A stretch of DNA of 64,000 bases from Fibrobacter sp. UWH6 (lineage in GTDB: Bacteria > Fibrobacterota > Fibrobacteria > Fibrobacterales > Fibrobacteraceae). The DNA lies in the NCBI RefSeq assembly GCF_900142465.1, contig NZ_FRAX01000007.1:89264-153263 (forward strand), written 5' to 3'. Shown here piece after piece: positions 55,927-63,277 of this stretch (position 1 is the stretch's first letter; each line of letters starts with the position of its first letter). A model generated the notes under the pieces. It made no database searches and was not told where the DNA came from. It saw only the letters and a program-made list of their open reading frames with translations. The position numbers and the translations under genes were made by a program.

Positions 55927-56583
55927 ATGAAAAAGAGATTTCTTGCACTATCGTTTGTATCGGCTCTGCTATTGGGCTGCACTTACGCTGATTCTTACAC
56001 GGTTAATCAAAAGGAATTGGAAAACGAGGTTGCCCTGACCGACTTGGAGGGGGTCGTTTTTTCGTTCAGCTGCGACAACGGTTCTTCTAAATGCGGCCTT
56101 TCCTTTGACAGTTTCGCAACAAATACAATACAGACCTCATCAAGTCCCAATGGGAATCATTACACTGTAAACGAAAGCAGGTTTTCGAAAGCCTCTATCC
56201 TTAGCCTTCAGTTGACAGAAGAGGGGAAGGAGCCTAAGCCATTGATTGCCTATTCAAATTCCATAAAGAATTACATTAAGGGCGATGACTTTATTCCGAC
56301 CATGGGTAATTTGGAACATCCAAACGACAAGATCAGTTTTAGTGGTTACTACTTAGATGACAATTGGGTGGAAAACGATACGACAGTCCTTATAGGAAAT
56401 GTCATTTACGGCGATTCAAAGAACAGGGCTCGATTCAAGATTACAGATTCAAAGGGTCACTATGTATCCTTGGCTGTTGACATGATCTTGAAACAGATAG
56501 TCAGTAGTGAAGCAAATTTCGAAAACAGGGATTATTATAATCGAGAAATTCCGTTTTTCACTTTAAAAGAATATAGGAGGTAA
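55927..56583 (+). CDS. Lipoprotein of unknown function
   Basis: 218 residues from the ATG at 55927, chosen because a strong TTAGGAGG lies 8 nt upstream; the frame is open 24 codons further but without signal. Lipobox ALLLGC (Cys18). The mature region is beta-rich with two Cys close together (FSCDNGSSKCGLSF) and no recognised domain. It ends 2 nt before the next gene, so the two are an operon, enclosed by the two related small RNAs. Confidence 0.72.
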   Translation: MKKRFLALSFVSALLLGCTYADSYTVNQKELENEVALTDLEGVVFSFSCDNGSSKCGLSFDSFATNTIQTSSSPNGNHYTVNESRFSKASILSLQLTEEGKEPKPLIAYSNSIKNYIKGDDFIPTMGNLEHPNDKISFSGYYLDDNWVENDTTVLIGNVIYGDSKNRARFKITDSKGHYVSLAVDMILKQIVSSEANFENRDYYNREIPFFTLKEYRR

Positions 56584-56585
56584 TC

Positions 56586-57203
56586 ATGAAGATTAGAATT
56601 ACTCTCCTGGCCTTGCTCTTGAGCGTTACGATGTCGATGGCAAAATCCTTTGATAATTTTTCCGTGGGAATCATGTCTGGATTGTCATTCAACATGCTTT
56701 CCGGATTGCCAAGCGATTTTGATGAAGGCAGTGGTGCAGGCACGTCCTTGATTGCAGCAAGATTTGCAATTCCGATTTTCTCATCATATTCACCAAACGG
56801 ATACTCATTGACCTTTGTTCCTGAAATCGCTCTCGATGTAAATGGGTATACCGTAAAGTTTAAATATCTTGATCAAGATGCCGAGGAAGAACTGACTCTA
56901 GTTTCTCTGCGCTTGGGAATGTTATTCGACGTTTTTTTTGATAACCACATGTTCCTAACTCTTGGACCTGACGTCAAGCTGACTAGCTTTGACGAACGCG
57001 TGACAATCGCGGATGAGGAATTTAAACCGAAATCAAATCCGTCCAGTCAAATGTTGGTTGATGGCACCATCGGTTTTGGCTATAAATTTCAAAGAATTGA
57101 TTTTGGCATACGATACAGTATCGGAATAATGGAAATTTTTAAAAATACGGGTTTTCATGAGCACATTTTCCAAGGATACATCACATACTGGTTTATGCAA
57201 TAA
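56586..57203 (+). CDS. Small outer-membrane beta-barrel protein
   Basis: 205 residues. Signal peptide cut after MSMA (about 19). About eight to ten amphipathic strands (FSVGIMSGLSFNML, LTFVPEIALDVNGY, LVSLRLGMLFDVFF, MFLTLGPDVKL, GTIGFGYKF, IDFGIRYSIG) and a C-terminal YITYWF, as in OmpA/OprF-like or PorT-like barrels. AGGAGG overlaps the end of the lipoprotein gene. Probably partners the upstream lipoprotein. Confidence 0.72.
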   Translation: MKIRITLLALLLSVTMSMAKSFDNFSVGIMSGLSFNMLSGLPSDFDEGSGAGTSLIAARFAIPIFSSYSPNGYSLTFVPEIALDVNGYTVKFKYLDQDAEEELTLVSLRLGMLFDVFFDNHMFLTLGPDVKLTSFDERVTIADEEFKPKSNPSSQMLVDGTIGFGYKFQRIDFGIRYSIGIMEIFKNTGFHEHIFQGYITYWFMQ

Positions 57204-57212
57204 AAAAAAATT

Positions 57213-57236
57213 CTCACTTCCGTGAGGCCTTTTTAT
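57213..57236 (+). terminator. Terminator after the barrel gene
   Basis: Stem CTCAC-ttcc-GTGAG followed by GCCTTTTT. Confidence 0.55.
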
Positions 57237-57237
57237 T

Positions 57238-57380
57238 AGTCCTTTAGGGATTACAATCATAGGAAACCGACGGCTCCTGCTCCTGTTGTAGAGGTGGCTC
57301 CGCCTCCTCCGCCTAAGCCATCTATCGAGTCGGACCGTGTTGTGCTTCGATACGCCGGCGGTACATTAGAAAATAGGTAG
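57238..57380 (+). pseudogene. Remnant: C-terminus of a proline-rich protein
   Basis: An open frame without a start codon ends at TAG 57378-57380. It encodes a Pro-rich linker (KPTAPAPVVEVAPPPPPKP) and a short ending (SIESDRVVLRYAGGTLENR). A terminator follows at once. It looks like the 3' end of a lost gene. Confidence 0.4.
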
Positions 57381-57384
57381 CTAT

Positions 57385-57406
57385 AGTACTCAATAGTACT
57401 TTTTTT
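57385..57406 (+). terminator. Terminator of the proline-rich remnant
   Basis: AGTACT-CAAT-AGTACT followed by six T. Confidence 0.6.
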
Positions 57407-57426
57407 CTTGCAGTTGAATTTTTTTG

Positions 57427-57457
57427 TTGCATGTTCGTAAACTTTTTTATAAATTTG
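57427..57457 (+). promoter_or_regulatory. Promoter of small RNA 2 (TTG-N20-TAAATTTG)
   Basis: TTG at 57427-57429 and TAAATTTG at 57450-57457, again the -33/-7 layout, with no ORF following. Confidence 0.5.
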
Positions 57458-57462
57458 GCGTC

Positions 57463-57691
57463 GGTAAAAGGGGCGTGACGTAAGTCACATTTGGGTTTAG
57501 GAGGATTGATCTTGCGGTTAGAGCATTTGGCTCGCCCAAGTATACTTTCCTAAAAGTGTGGTGTTTGTATGGATTTGGCATGCCTTGCAGGGACGCCTGT
57601 TTGTTGTGTTTAGAGTTTGAAGGTTAGAAAGAGTTGTTGGTTAGGAGACCACAAAGAGCGGCGTAGCTTTCGGGCTGCGTCGTCTTTTTTT
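57463..57691 (+). ncRNA. Candidate small RNA, copy 2
   Basis: About 230 nt between its own promoter and a terminator (about 10-bp stem GCGGCGTAGC/GCTGCGTCGT then seven T, 57657-57691). Hairpins include GTGAC-GTAA-GTCAC and GAGC-atttg-GCTC; a TTAGGAGGAT run occurs near the 5' part. The 24-nt block at 57631-57654 with core GGTTAGGAGACC is identical to copy 1, while the 5' part is unrelated. Conserved 3' module plus variable 5' part is typical of a small-RNA family. Function unknown. Confidence 0.58.
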
Positions 57692-57778
57692 CCCTTATTC
57701 TTACGTTCTGAATTTTATTTTAAATAGAAGTGGCTATATTGGATGCACTGGGTATGAGATACACAATTATGGGTTGTT

Positions 57779-58374
57779 ATTAAAAATGCTTTTTTTACAT
57801 TTTTCTTTCTAATTAGTTTTTATCTTGTTTATGCATCACCAGACTATGACGCTGATTATGCCTTGCCTGGCAATTATGTTGAATATGCGTCAAAAGTGTC
57901 TGGCTCCAAATGTAACGTAAGTTTTAAAAGTCCTCTGAAGAAAGTTGTTTTAGATAGCACAATATATCGTTGTAATCAAAAATTTGAAATTTATTTTGAA
58001 GGAGGAAATGTTTTTTTTTGCAGCGCTGCTATAAAAAACGAGCGTACAAAGGATGCAAAGTACGCTGAAGCTAAAGTTTGTAAAATTAATTTCTAGCAAA
58101 AGAAAATAAGTGCTTTGAAATTTACAGAAACGATTGCTAGTGATTCTTTGTCAGAAGAATTATTTTTCAATTTAGCATTAAATGGTCTTTTTTCTTTTTA
58201 TAAAGACGAAGAGCCCGTTCCATTCGTATATTATGTGAAGTATTATCTTTGGTGTAATGATGATGATGGAGGTCAGTCTGGGGATTTGATTTTTCAAAGA
58301 AAAGATTTTTGGCTCTTTTTGAGACGAACAAAACTTATTTGGATGTAAAAAAAGTGGACTATGGCGTGATTTGA
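57779..58374 (+). pseudogene. Decayed secreted-protein gene (ATT start, in-frame TAG, frameshift)
   Basis: The frame from ATT 57779 encodes a fine signal peptide (KNAFFTFFFLISFYLVYAS) and a small mature protein with two Cys, but no ATG, GTG or TTG opens it properly; the first usable codon is TTG 57863, which would remove the signal. TAG at 58094-58096 stops it after 105 residues, yet the same frame stays open to 58348 with protein-like sequence (LSEELFFNLALNGLFSFYK). A one-base shift near 58300 would restore an ending FETNKTYLDVKKVDYGVI with TGA at 58372. AT-rich relative to the neighbours. Most simply a decaying gene of foreign origin; the first 105 codons could still be expressed from ATT. 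Confidence 0.45.
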
Positions 58375-58433
58375 TAAGAGGGTGAAACCTCTATTGAAAA
58401 TTCAACAGGTCCAACGCGTTTCTTTAAAAATGT

Positions 58434-58441
58434 TATATTAG
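58434..58441 (+). promoter_or_regulatory. TAnnTTTG-like element 4 nt before the PD-(D/E)XK ATPase start
   Basis: TATATTAG-AGAC-ATG, one mismatch to the consensus and the recurrent 4-nt spacing; no Shine-Dalgarno sequence. Confidence 0.35.
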
Positions 58442-58445
58442 AGAC

Positions 58446-60041
58446 ATGGCATTAAAGAGATTTCCAATCGGCGTGCAGGATTTTGTTCAAGTCCGCAATA
58501 ACGGATACTATTACGTAGATAAGACTGATCTTGTCTATAACTTGACGCATACAAGCCAATATTATTTCCTCAGCCGTCCCCGCCGTTTTGGAAAGTCGCT
58601 TTTGATTAGCACCTTGCAATACTATTTCGAGGGTCGTAAGGAACTGTTTACCGGCCTTGCCATGGAACGTTTGGAGACCGAGTGGAAAAAGTATCCGGTC
58701 ATTCGCCTGGATTTGAGTACGGTAAAGAACTTGGAAGCAGAAACTTTCGCCTCCAATATGAACGAAATTCTAGCGGCAAATGAAGAAAAATATGGCATAA
58801 ACAATGATAGTTCTAACCAGGCTTGGGGAAGTCGTCTTTCTTCTTTGATTCGTGCAGCCAATGCGCAGACCGGTGAACAGGTTGTTGTTCTTGTCGACGA
58901 ATACGACGCCCCGGTTCTCGAGGCTATGGGTGATGCTGCTTTGCAGGAAAAGGTTCGCAACCGTATGCGTGACCTTTACGCCCCGCTCAAGGCGCTTGGT
59001 GGCATTTTGCGTTTTGTATTCCTTACGGGTATCAGCAAGTTCAGCCAGCTCAGCATCTTCAGCGAGTTGAATAACCTGAACGTCATTACCATGGATGACG
59101 AGTATGCAGCCATCTGTGGCATCACCAAAGAAGAACTGCTGACCCAGATGCAGCCCGAAATCCAAGCTCTAGCAGACAAGCAAGGCATGACCTACAACGA
59201 AGCAGTTGCTGCCCTGCAGCGCCAGTACGATGGCTACCATTTCTGCGAAAACTCTCCGGATATCTACAATCCCTTTAGCTTGATAAATTCCTTGAGCAAG
59301 CTGAATCTAGCGAACTACTGGTTTGCTTCCGGTACGCCAACGGTTCTTACAAAAGCCATGGCCCGTTACAAGCTAAGCCCCGAGGAATACGACCGAGGTT
59401 TTGATGTCAAGCAGAGTTCTTTCGATGCCCCCACGGAAACTGCGGAAACGCCGATTCCCATTCTTTATCAGAGTGGATACCTGACCATCAAGGGCTACGA
59501 CAAGAATGCGGTTCGCCCATATAAGTTACAGTTCCCCAATGATGAGGTCCGCGAAGGCTTGCTGGATCTTCTGACGTGCACCTATACGTCTAAAAATGGC
59601 GACGATACTTCCGAATTTCTGGATCATTTCATCACGGCGATGAAGGCTGGCAACCTGGAAACCGCACTTACCGAAATGCGTGCGTTCATGGCGAGCATTC
59701 CCTACGATATTGAGAAACAGAACGAACTCCACTACAGGACTATTTTTTACCTGATTTTCAGAATTGCCTCGCCCTACCTGGTGCGTAGCGAAGAGCGAAC
59801 CGCTGCAGGCCGTGCCGACGCCGTGGTAGAAACCGCCGACAGCGTCTACGTTTTCGAGTTCAAACTGGACAAGAACGGCACCGTCGATGACGCCCTAAAA
59901 CAGATCGACGATAAAGGCTACCTGCTTCCATATTCCGTGGTGAACAAAGCCGACGGAACGCTGAAGAGCTTGTACAAGATTGGAGCCGCCTTCGATACCG
60001 AAAAACGCACCATCGGCGAATGGAAAATCCAGAAATGCTAA
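58446..60041 (+). CDS. AAA-ATPase-like / PD-(D/E)XK nuclease family protein
   Basis: 531 residues. The N-terminal AAA-ATPase-like domain (PF09820 type) starts FPIGVQDFVQVRNNGYYYVDKT, with a Walker A-like RPRRFGKS 44-51 and Walker B VVVLVDEYDAP at about 146-156. The C-terminal PD-(D/E)XK domain (PF08011 type) carries Asp458 in GRADAVV and Glu471-x-Lys473 in VFEFKL, an intact nuclease core. Such genes occur in many copies in Bacteroides and Fibrobacter genomes, often AT mobile or defence loci; their target is unknown. The 3' end abuts a 22-nt repeat and RHS remnants. Confidence 0.85.
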   Translation: MALKRFPIGVQDFVQVRNNGYYYVDKTDLVYNLTHTSQYYFLSRPRRFGKSLLISTLQYYFEGRKELFTGLAMERLETEWKKYPVIRLDLSTVKNLEAETFASNMNEILAANEEKYGINNDSSNQAWGSRLSSLIRAANAQTGEQVVVLVDEYDAPVLEAMGDAALQEKVRNRMRDLYAPLKALGGILRFVFLTGISKFSQLSIFSELNNLNVITMDDEYAAICGITKEELLTQMQPEIQALADKQGMTYNEAVAALQRQYDGYHFCENSPDIYNPFSLINSLSKLNLANYWFASGTPTVLTKAMARYKLSPEEYDRGFDVKQSSFDAPTETAETPIPILYQSGYLTIKGYDKNAVRPYKLQFPNDEVREGLLDLLTCTYTSKNGDDTSEFLDHFITAMKAGNLETALTEMRAFMASIPYDIEKQNELHYRTIFYLIFRIASPYLVRSEERTAAGRADAVVETADSVYVFEFKLDKNGTVDDALKQIDDKGYLLPYSVVNKADGTLKSLYKIGAAFDTEKRTIGEWKIQKC

Positions 60042-60052
60042 GATTTGTGCTG

Positions 60053-60074
60053 CAACCTACGCGTAGTTGCAGTA
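60053..60074. repeat. 22-nt near-palindromic repeat, copy 1
   Basis: Core CTACGCGTAG palindrome within CAAC...GTTGCAGTA; 21 of 22 bases match the copy at 62779-62800. It lies 12 nt after the nuclease gene and where RHS sequence begins. Confidence 0.6.
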
Positions 60075-60076
60075 GG

Positions 60077-61234
60077 GGCGATAGCCTTATGCTGACCATG
60101 GCCTACGACGGTTCCGGCAGGCGCGTGTCCAAGACCCGCTACAGCAAGGCTTGCGTTTCCGACGAGGCCGATGGCGTGTATGCCGCTGACTGGGAACGGG
60201 AACTCGTCACACACTACACAGGCATCGGCACCGAAGTTCGTGAAAACTATCGTGACGGCAGCCTCCAAAATGCCCGCGTGGTCGTAAATATGCCCCAGGG
60301 CCTGGGCCGCTACATGCCCGAGGACGCCTCGGCACCAGTGGTGCCATCGACGACTCTCGACGAAAATGGAAAGCCGACCGACTGGAGCGTATTCAATCCT
60401 AAATTCGAATGGTATCTCAAGAACCACCTTGGTTCCACCATGCTGGTGTACGGCACCCAGAGTACCTCAAACGCAGACGTTGCTGACCTCGGTGAAGTGA
60501 AGAAAGCTTATGACTACCGCTCCTTCGGCGAACAGATTGATCTGATCGCTGACGCAGGCGACAAGGTGACCGAGAATTTCACCGGTAAAGAACGTGATGA
60601 CGAAACCGAGCTGAACTACTTCGGCGCAAGATATCTGGATCCAATGCTCGGATTGTAGATTTCAGTTGATGCTGCTAGACAGTATGATAGTCCTTATACA
60701 TACGTTGGTAACAATCCGATTATTACAACTGACCCGGATGGAAATGTCGGCGTTGTCGGTGGAGTGTGTAGTGTTGCGTGGGGCGTTGCGCAAAATTATG
60801 CAGAAGCGAGTCTTTTTGGTCAAAAATTTAATTATACAGCTACCGATGCTATTATCGATTTTGCATTAGGCTTTTTTGGTGTGAGTATTGTTGAAAAAGG
60901 CGCGAAAATTGCAAAATCAGCTAAATACGCTAATACGATCAAAAAAACAAAGCCCATCACATACAAAAAGAGTGTAGCTGTTGCAACTAAACATAAATGG
61001 GCGAATAGACTTGAAAATGCCGAGAAAGACATAAAGGATAATGCTTTTGGGATTGTTAAGGATGATGTTATAAACATTCCTGGAAGGGTAGAGCATGAAG
61101 TGGGTAATCTTGTGGTAGACTTTGTGCAAAATGTTGCAACGGATAAAAATAGTTCTCAGGAATCAATGAGTACTGGGGAAGGAATTGGTGCTCTGGCTCC
61201 TTCTGACAACACGGCAACCCAAGTAGATTATTAA
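60077..61234 (+). pseudogene. RHS-repeat protein C-terminal fragment with toxin-like tip, interrupted by TAG
   Basis: Starts abruptly in RHS core sequence (MAYDGSGRRVSKTRYS) without the usual long N-terminal part, and runs to the hallmark RHS junction FTGKERDDETELNYFGARYLDP. Where the family has the Trp of GLWISVD, codon 60656-60658 is TAG; the frame then continues uninterrupted (ISVDAARQYDSPYTYVGNNP, the rest of the hallmark) into a unique tip of about 155 residues ending at 61234. The tip has a hydrophobic helix (ATDAIIDFALGFFGV) and basic segments; no toxin family recognised. The TAG is a single-base TGG change. A complete RHS gene may lie elsewhere and this may be a silent cassette. Confidence 0.7.
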
Positions 61235-61240
61235 TACAAG

Positions 61241-61594
61241 ATGTGGAAAATAATATTAAATCTTTCGTGCGTTCTTTTTGTTGGATTTGTGTATTTTGAA
61301 TGTGACCATACAGGAAGGCTTTTCCAAGATTTCTTCGTTAATGCAGGACGGGGAAACGTGTGGGGGATACTTATTTGGACTCCATTTGTGCTTCTTATTT
61401 ATGGAATACTTATACTATATCTAAAAAGAAACGACAAGTATAGAAAAAGAAGTGGTAAAAACTTTGGAAAGGTTGAGGGGAATCCTGTTGTAATAGCAAA
61501 GACCAATGATTTGTCAAAAAACAAGAAAAAGAGAACTGAGTCCAAAGGCACTCGCAAAAGGAATCGGGAGAAATCGAAGGACATAAAAAAATAA
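61241..61594 (+). CDS. Small two-helix membrane protein, candidate RHS immunity protein
   Basis: 117 residues, 6 nt after the RHS tip. Two transmembrane helices (about 3-20 and 44-62) and a highly basic C-terminal tail (KKKRTESKGTRKRNREK). AT-rich. Position directly behind a polymorphic toxin tip is where immunity genes stand; the identification is positional only. Confidence 0.5.
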   Translation: MWKIILNLSCVLFVGFVYFECDHTGRLFQDFFVNAGRGNVWGILIWTPFVLLIYGILILYLKRNDKYRKRSGKNFGKVEGNPVVIAKTNDLSKNKKKRTESKGTRKRNREKSKDIKK

Positions 61595-61788
61595 TCACAA
61601 GTTGGAGCGACGCTTCGATTTATCTGAGAGCTTTTTATCGATCCACAACCCAGCTTCCGAGATTGTTGTACACTACGATTCGCCCCCCGTTTCAGTTCCT
61701 TGCATTGCAGGGGGCGGGATGCTCTTGAAGTATTCTTTTTGTTTTGACTTTGTTGACACGGCTTTTAAATTGTTATATCTTAGATGTC

Positions 61789-62034
61789 ATGGCCGTTAAA
61801 TGCATGTCACATGACTTGGATTACCGAAAGACGCACCTTGCTGTTGCTGCTATTGAAAATGCAGCGTTAAAGCTTGGTGTTGATTCTGCAGATTTGTTTG
61901 CTCGTCTGCAGAAGTACGGAATCGTGAAAGACGGCCTGTTTTCATTTTATGAGGAACTGCATACGCAGAGCCTTGATTGGGTCTCCGACTTTATTATTGA
62001 ATCCTTGCAAAACCGGGAGGCCAGGGAAGTATGA
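61789..62034 (+). CDS. DUF3791-like protein, candidate antitoxin
   Basis: 81 residues from the ATG at 61789 (an in-frame ATG 15 codons upstream is less likely because a TATCTTAG element lies between). The pattern fits DUF3791: a helical start (LAVAAIENAALKLGVDSADLFARLQKYGIVKDGLF) and the conserved ending LHTQSLDWVSDFIIESL. Its stop overlaps the next start by 4 nt (ATGA). DUF3791 genes are regularly found next to DUF3990 genes, which suggests a partner or antitoxin role. Confidence 0.68.
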   Translation: MAVKCMSHDLDYRKTHLAVAAIENAALKLGVDSADLFARLQKYGIVKDGLFSFYEELHTQSLDWVSDFIIESLQNREAREV

Positions 62035-62519
62035 TTCTGTTTCACGGATCCGATAAAGTTGTAGAAAAGCCTGAGACAAATTTTGGACGCAAAAAGGTGG
62101 ATTTCGGCCAGGGATTCTATCTTACAAGTTTGCATGAACAGGCCGTAAAGTGGGCGAAGATTATTGCTTTTAAAAAGGGCTTGGGCAAGGCCTATGTCAG
62201 CGAATATACTCTTGATGACAGTCTTCTGGATTCGCTTGGCCTGCGCTATAAGAAATTCCTTGCCTACGATATGGAATGGCTTGATTATGTGATTGATTGC
62301 CGCAATGGTGGCAGTTTGCAAAATCAATACGATGTTGTCGAAGGCGGGGTTGCTAACGACAACGTTATTGACACTGTCGAGAACTACGAGAATGGGATAA
62401 TAACTGCTGAACAAGCCCTCGGCCAGTTGCAATACAAAAAGGTGAATCACCAGATTTGCATCCGTTCACAGGAAGTTTTGGATCGGATGTTACAATTTGT
62501 TCGTTGGGAGGAGGTCTAG
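62031..62519 (+). CDS. DUF3990 ADP-ribosyltransferase-like protein, candidate toxin
   Basis: 162 residues, single domain. DUF3990 is placed by Pfam, as I recall, in the ADP-ribosyltransferase clan. Motifs in order: LFHGS with His5, VDFGQGFYLTS with Tyr30, and YDVVEGGVAND with Glu104; this order matches the H-Y-E triad of diphtheria-toxin-like ART enzymes. No signal peptide, so it acts in the cytoplasm. It sits between two small DUF3791-like genes with 4-nt overlap upstream and 2-nt spacing downstream. Most likely an ADP-ribosylating toxin in a three-gene module; the target is unknown. Confidence 0.75.
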   Translation: MILFHGSDKVVEKPETNFGRKKVDFGQGFYLTSLHEQAVKWAKIIAFKKGLGKAYVSEYTLDDSLLDSLGLRYKKFLAYDMEWLDYVIDCRNGGSLQNQYDVVEGGVANDNVIDTVENYENGIITAEQALGQLQYKKVNHQICIRSQEVLDRMLQFVRWEEV

Positions 62520-62521
62520 CC

Positions 62522-62719
62522 ATGCAGAATGGAGTTCTCTGGCGAAAGGAAGCTCGGCTTGTTAAAAAGCTGGCTGAACTCAAGAATATTGACTGCACAT
62601 CTGCTTTGTCGATTTTTTTTGCCTCTAATACGCATAAACTACTTTTACAGCCCGAGTCCGGCTTGCAGCTCATGAGCGACGGCTATATCCTTGAAGACCT
62701 TCTGGCAGAACTTGAGTGA
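62522..62719 (+). CDS. Second DUF3791-like small protein
   Basis: 65 residues from the ATG at 62522 (GGAGGAGG lies about 10 nt upstream at the end of the DUF3990 gene). It resembles a compact DUF3791 protein: SALSIFFASNTHKLLLQPESGLQLMSDGYILEDLLAEL, with the same helix-helix and terminal acidic helix plan. Its conserved position directly after DUF3990 points to a second partner (antitoxin or chaperone). Confidence 0.62.
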   Translation: MQNGVLWRKEARLVKKLAELKNIDCTSALSIFFASNTHKLLLQPESGLQLMSDGYILEDLLAELE

Positions 62720-62778
62720 TTAAGGAACTCTGTAGGTCGGTGGAATTCAGGATGGAAACGAGAGCAGACGATGGGTCT

Positions 62779-62800
62779 CAACCTACGCGTGGTTGCAGTA
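62779..62800. repeat. 22-nt near-palindromic repeat, copy 2
   Basis: Same orientation as the copy at 60053-60074 with one difference (G for A in the centre). The two copies bracket the RHS remnant and the DUF3990 operon, a 2.7-kb segment. Confidence 0.6.
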
Positions 62801-62862
62801 AAAAAAACAGGGTCGCGCCTTCATCGGTGTGGCCTTTTAAAATTACAAGAAAGTCTTTGGGG

Positions 62863-63077
62863 TTACAGAGTCTTTATTTCCTCAGGGGAGAGACCTGTTT
62901 GTTGGGCAATGACTTCTAAAGAAATTCCTGCATCGCGGAAGTCCTTGGCAAGTTCCTTGTTCTTGGCTTCGGCACCTTTCTTTTCGCGGATGTTGAGTTT
63001 CTGTTCCAGAGACATATAAGCCTTCCTTGCGATGGGATCCTTGCGGTACTTTTCAACCAGTTCGTGATTGGAGCAAG
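62863..63077 (-). pseudogene. Remnant of an Rpn/PD-(D/E)XK transposase-family nuclease (C-terminus)
   Basis: The minus strand reads HELVEKYRKDPIARKAYMSLEQKL then a Lys/Glu-rich stretch and GISLEVIAQQTGLSPEEIKTL with stop at 62863. This is the usual ending of recombination-promoting nuclease (Rpn/PDDEXK_2) proteins. The 5' part is missing; the frame is cut where IS3 sequence begins near 63078. Confidence 0.65.
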
Positions 63078-63223
63078 TTCACCACAGGACATACGCAGAT
63101 ATTGACGAGGTCAAGGAGGATTTATTCAAGTATATCGAACTGTTTTACAATCGCAAGCGCTTGCATAGCAGCCTAGGGTACATGAGCCCGGTTGCCTACC
63201 GTTTGCAAAAACTTAGCGCATAA
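63078..63223 (+). pseudogene. IS3-family transposase OrfB C-terminal remnant
   Basis: About 47 codons: HHRTYADIDEVKEDLFKYIELFYNRKRLHSSL then GYMSPVAYRLQKL and TAA at 63221-63223. The FYNRKRLHSSLGYMSP string is diagnostic for the end of IS3 OrfB integrases. The DDE core is absent. It is joined directly to the Rpn remnant on the other strand, marking a transposition or deletion scar. Confidence 0.8.
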
Positions 63224-63277
63224 CCTTTAACAAACAATACGAAAAAAAAGAGGCATCATCAACATGTGTGGAAGCAT

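Noticed and set aside
58115..58348. Separate 77-residue gene
   Set aside because: It begins with TTG without a ribosome-binding site and continues the frame of the preceding signal-peptide ORF, so it is treated as part of one decayed gene.
58094..60658. Two in-frame TAG codons as a sign of amber recoding or pyrrolysine
   Set aside because: TAG ends several ordinary genes in this window (for example clpC and the DUF3990 gene), so general recoding is unlikely; nonsense mutation in decaying genes is simpler.
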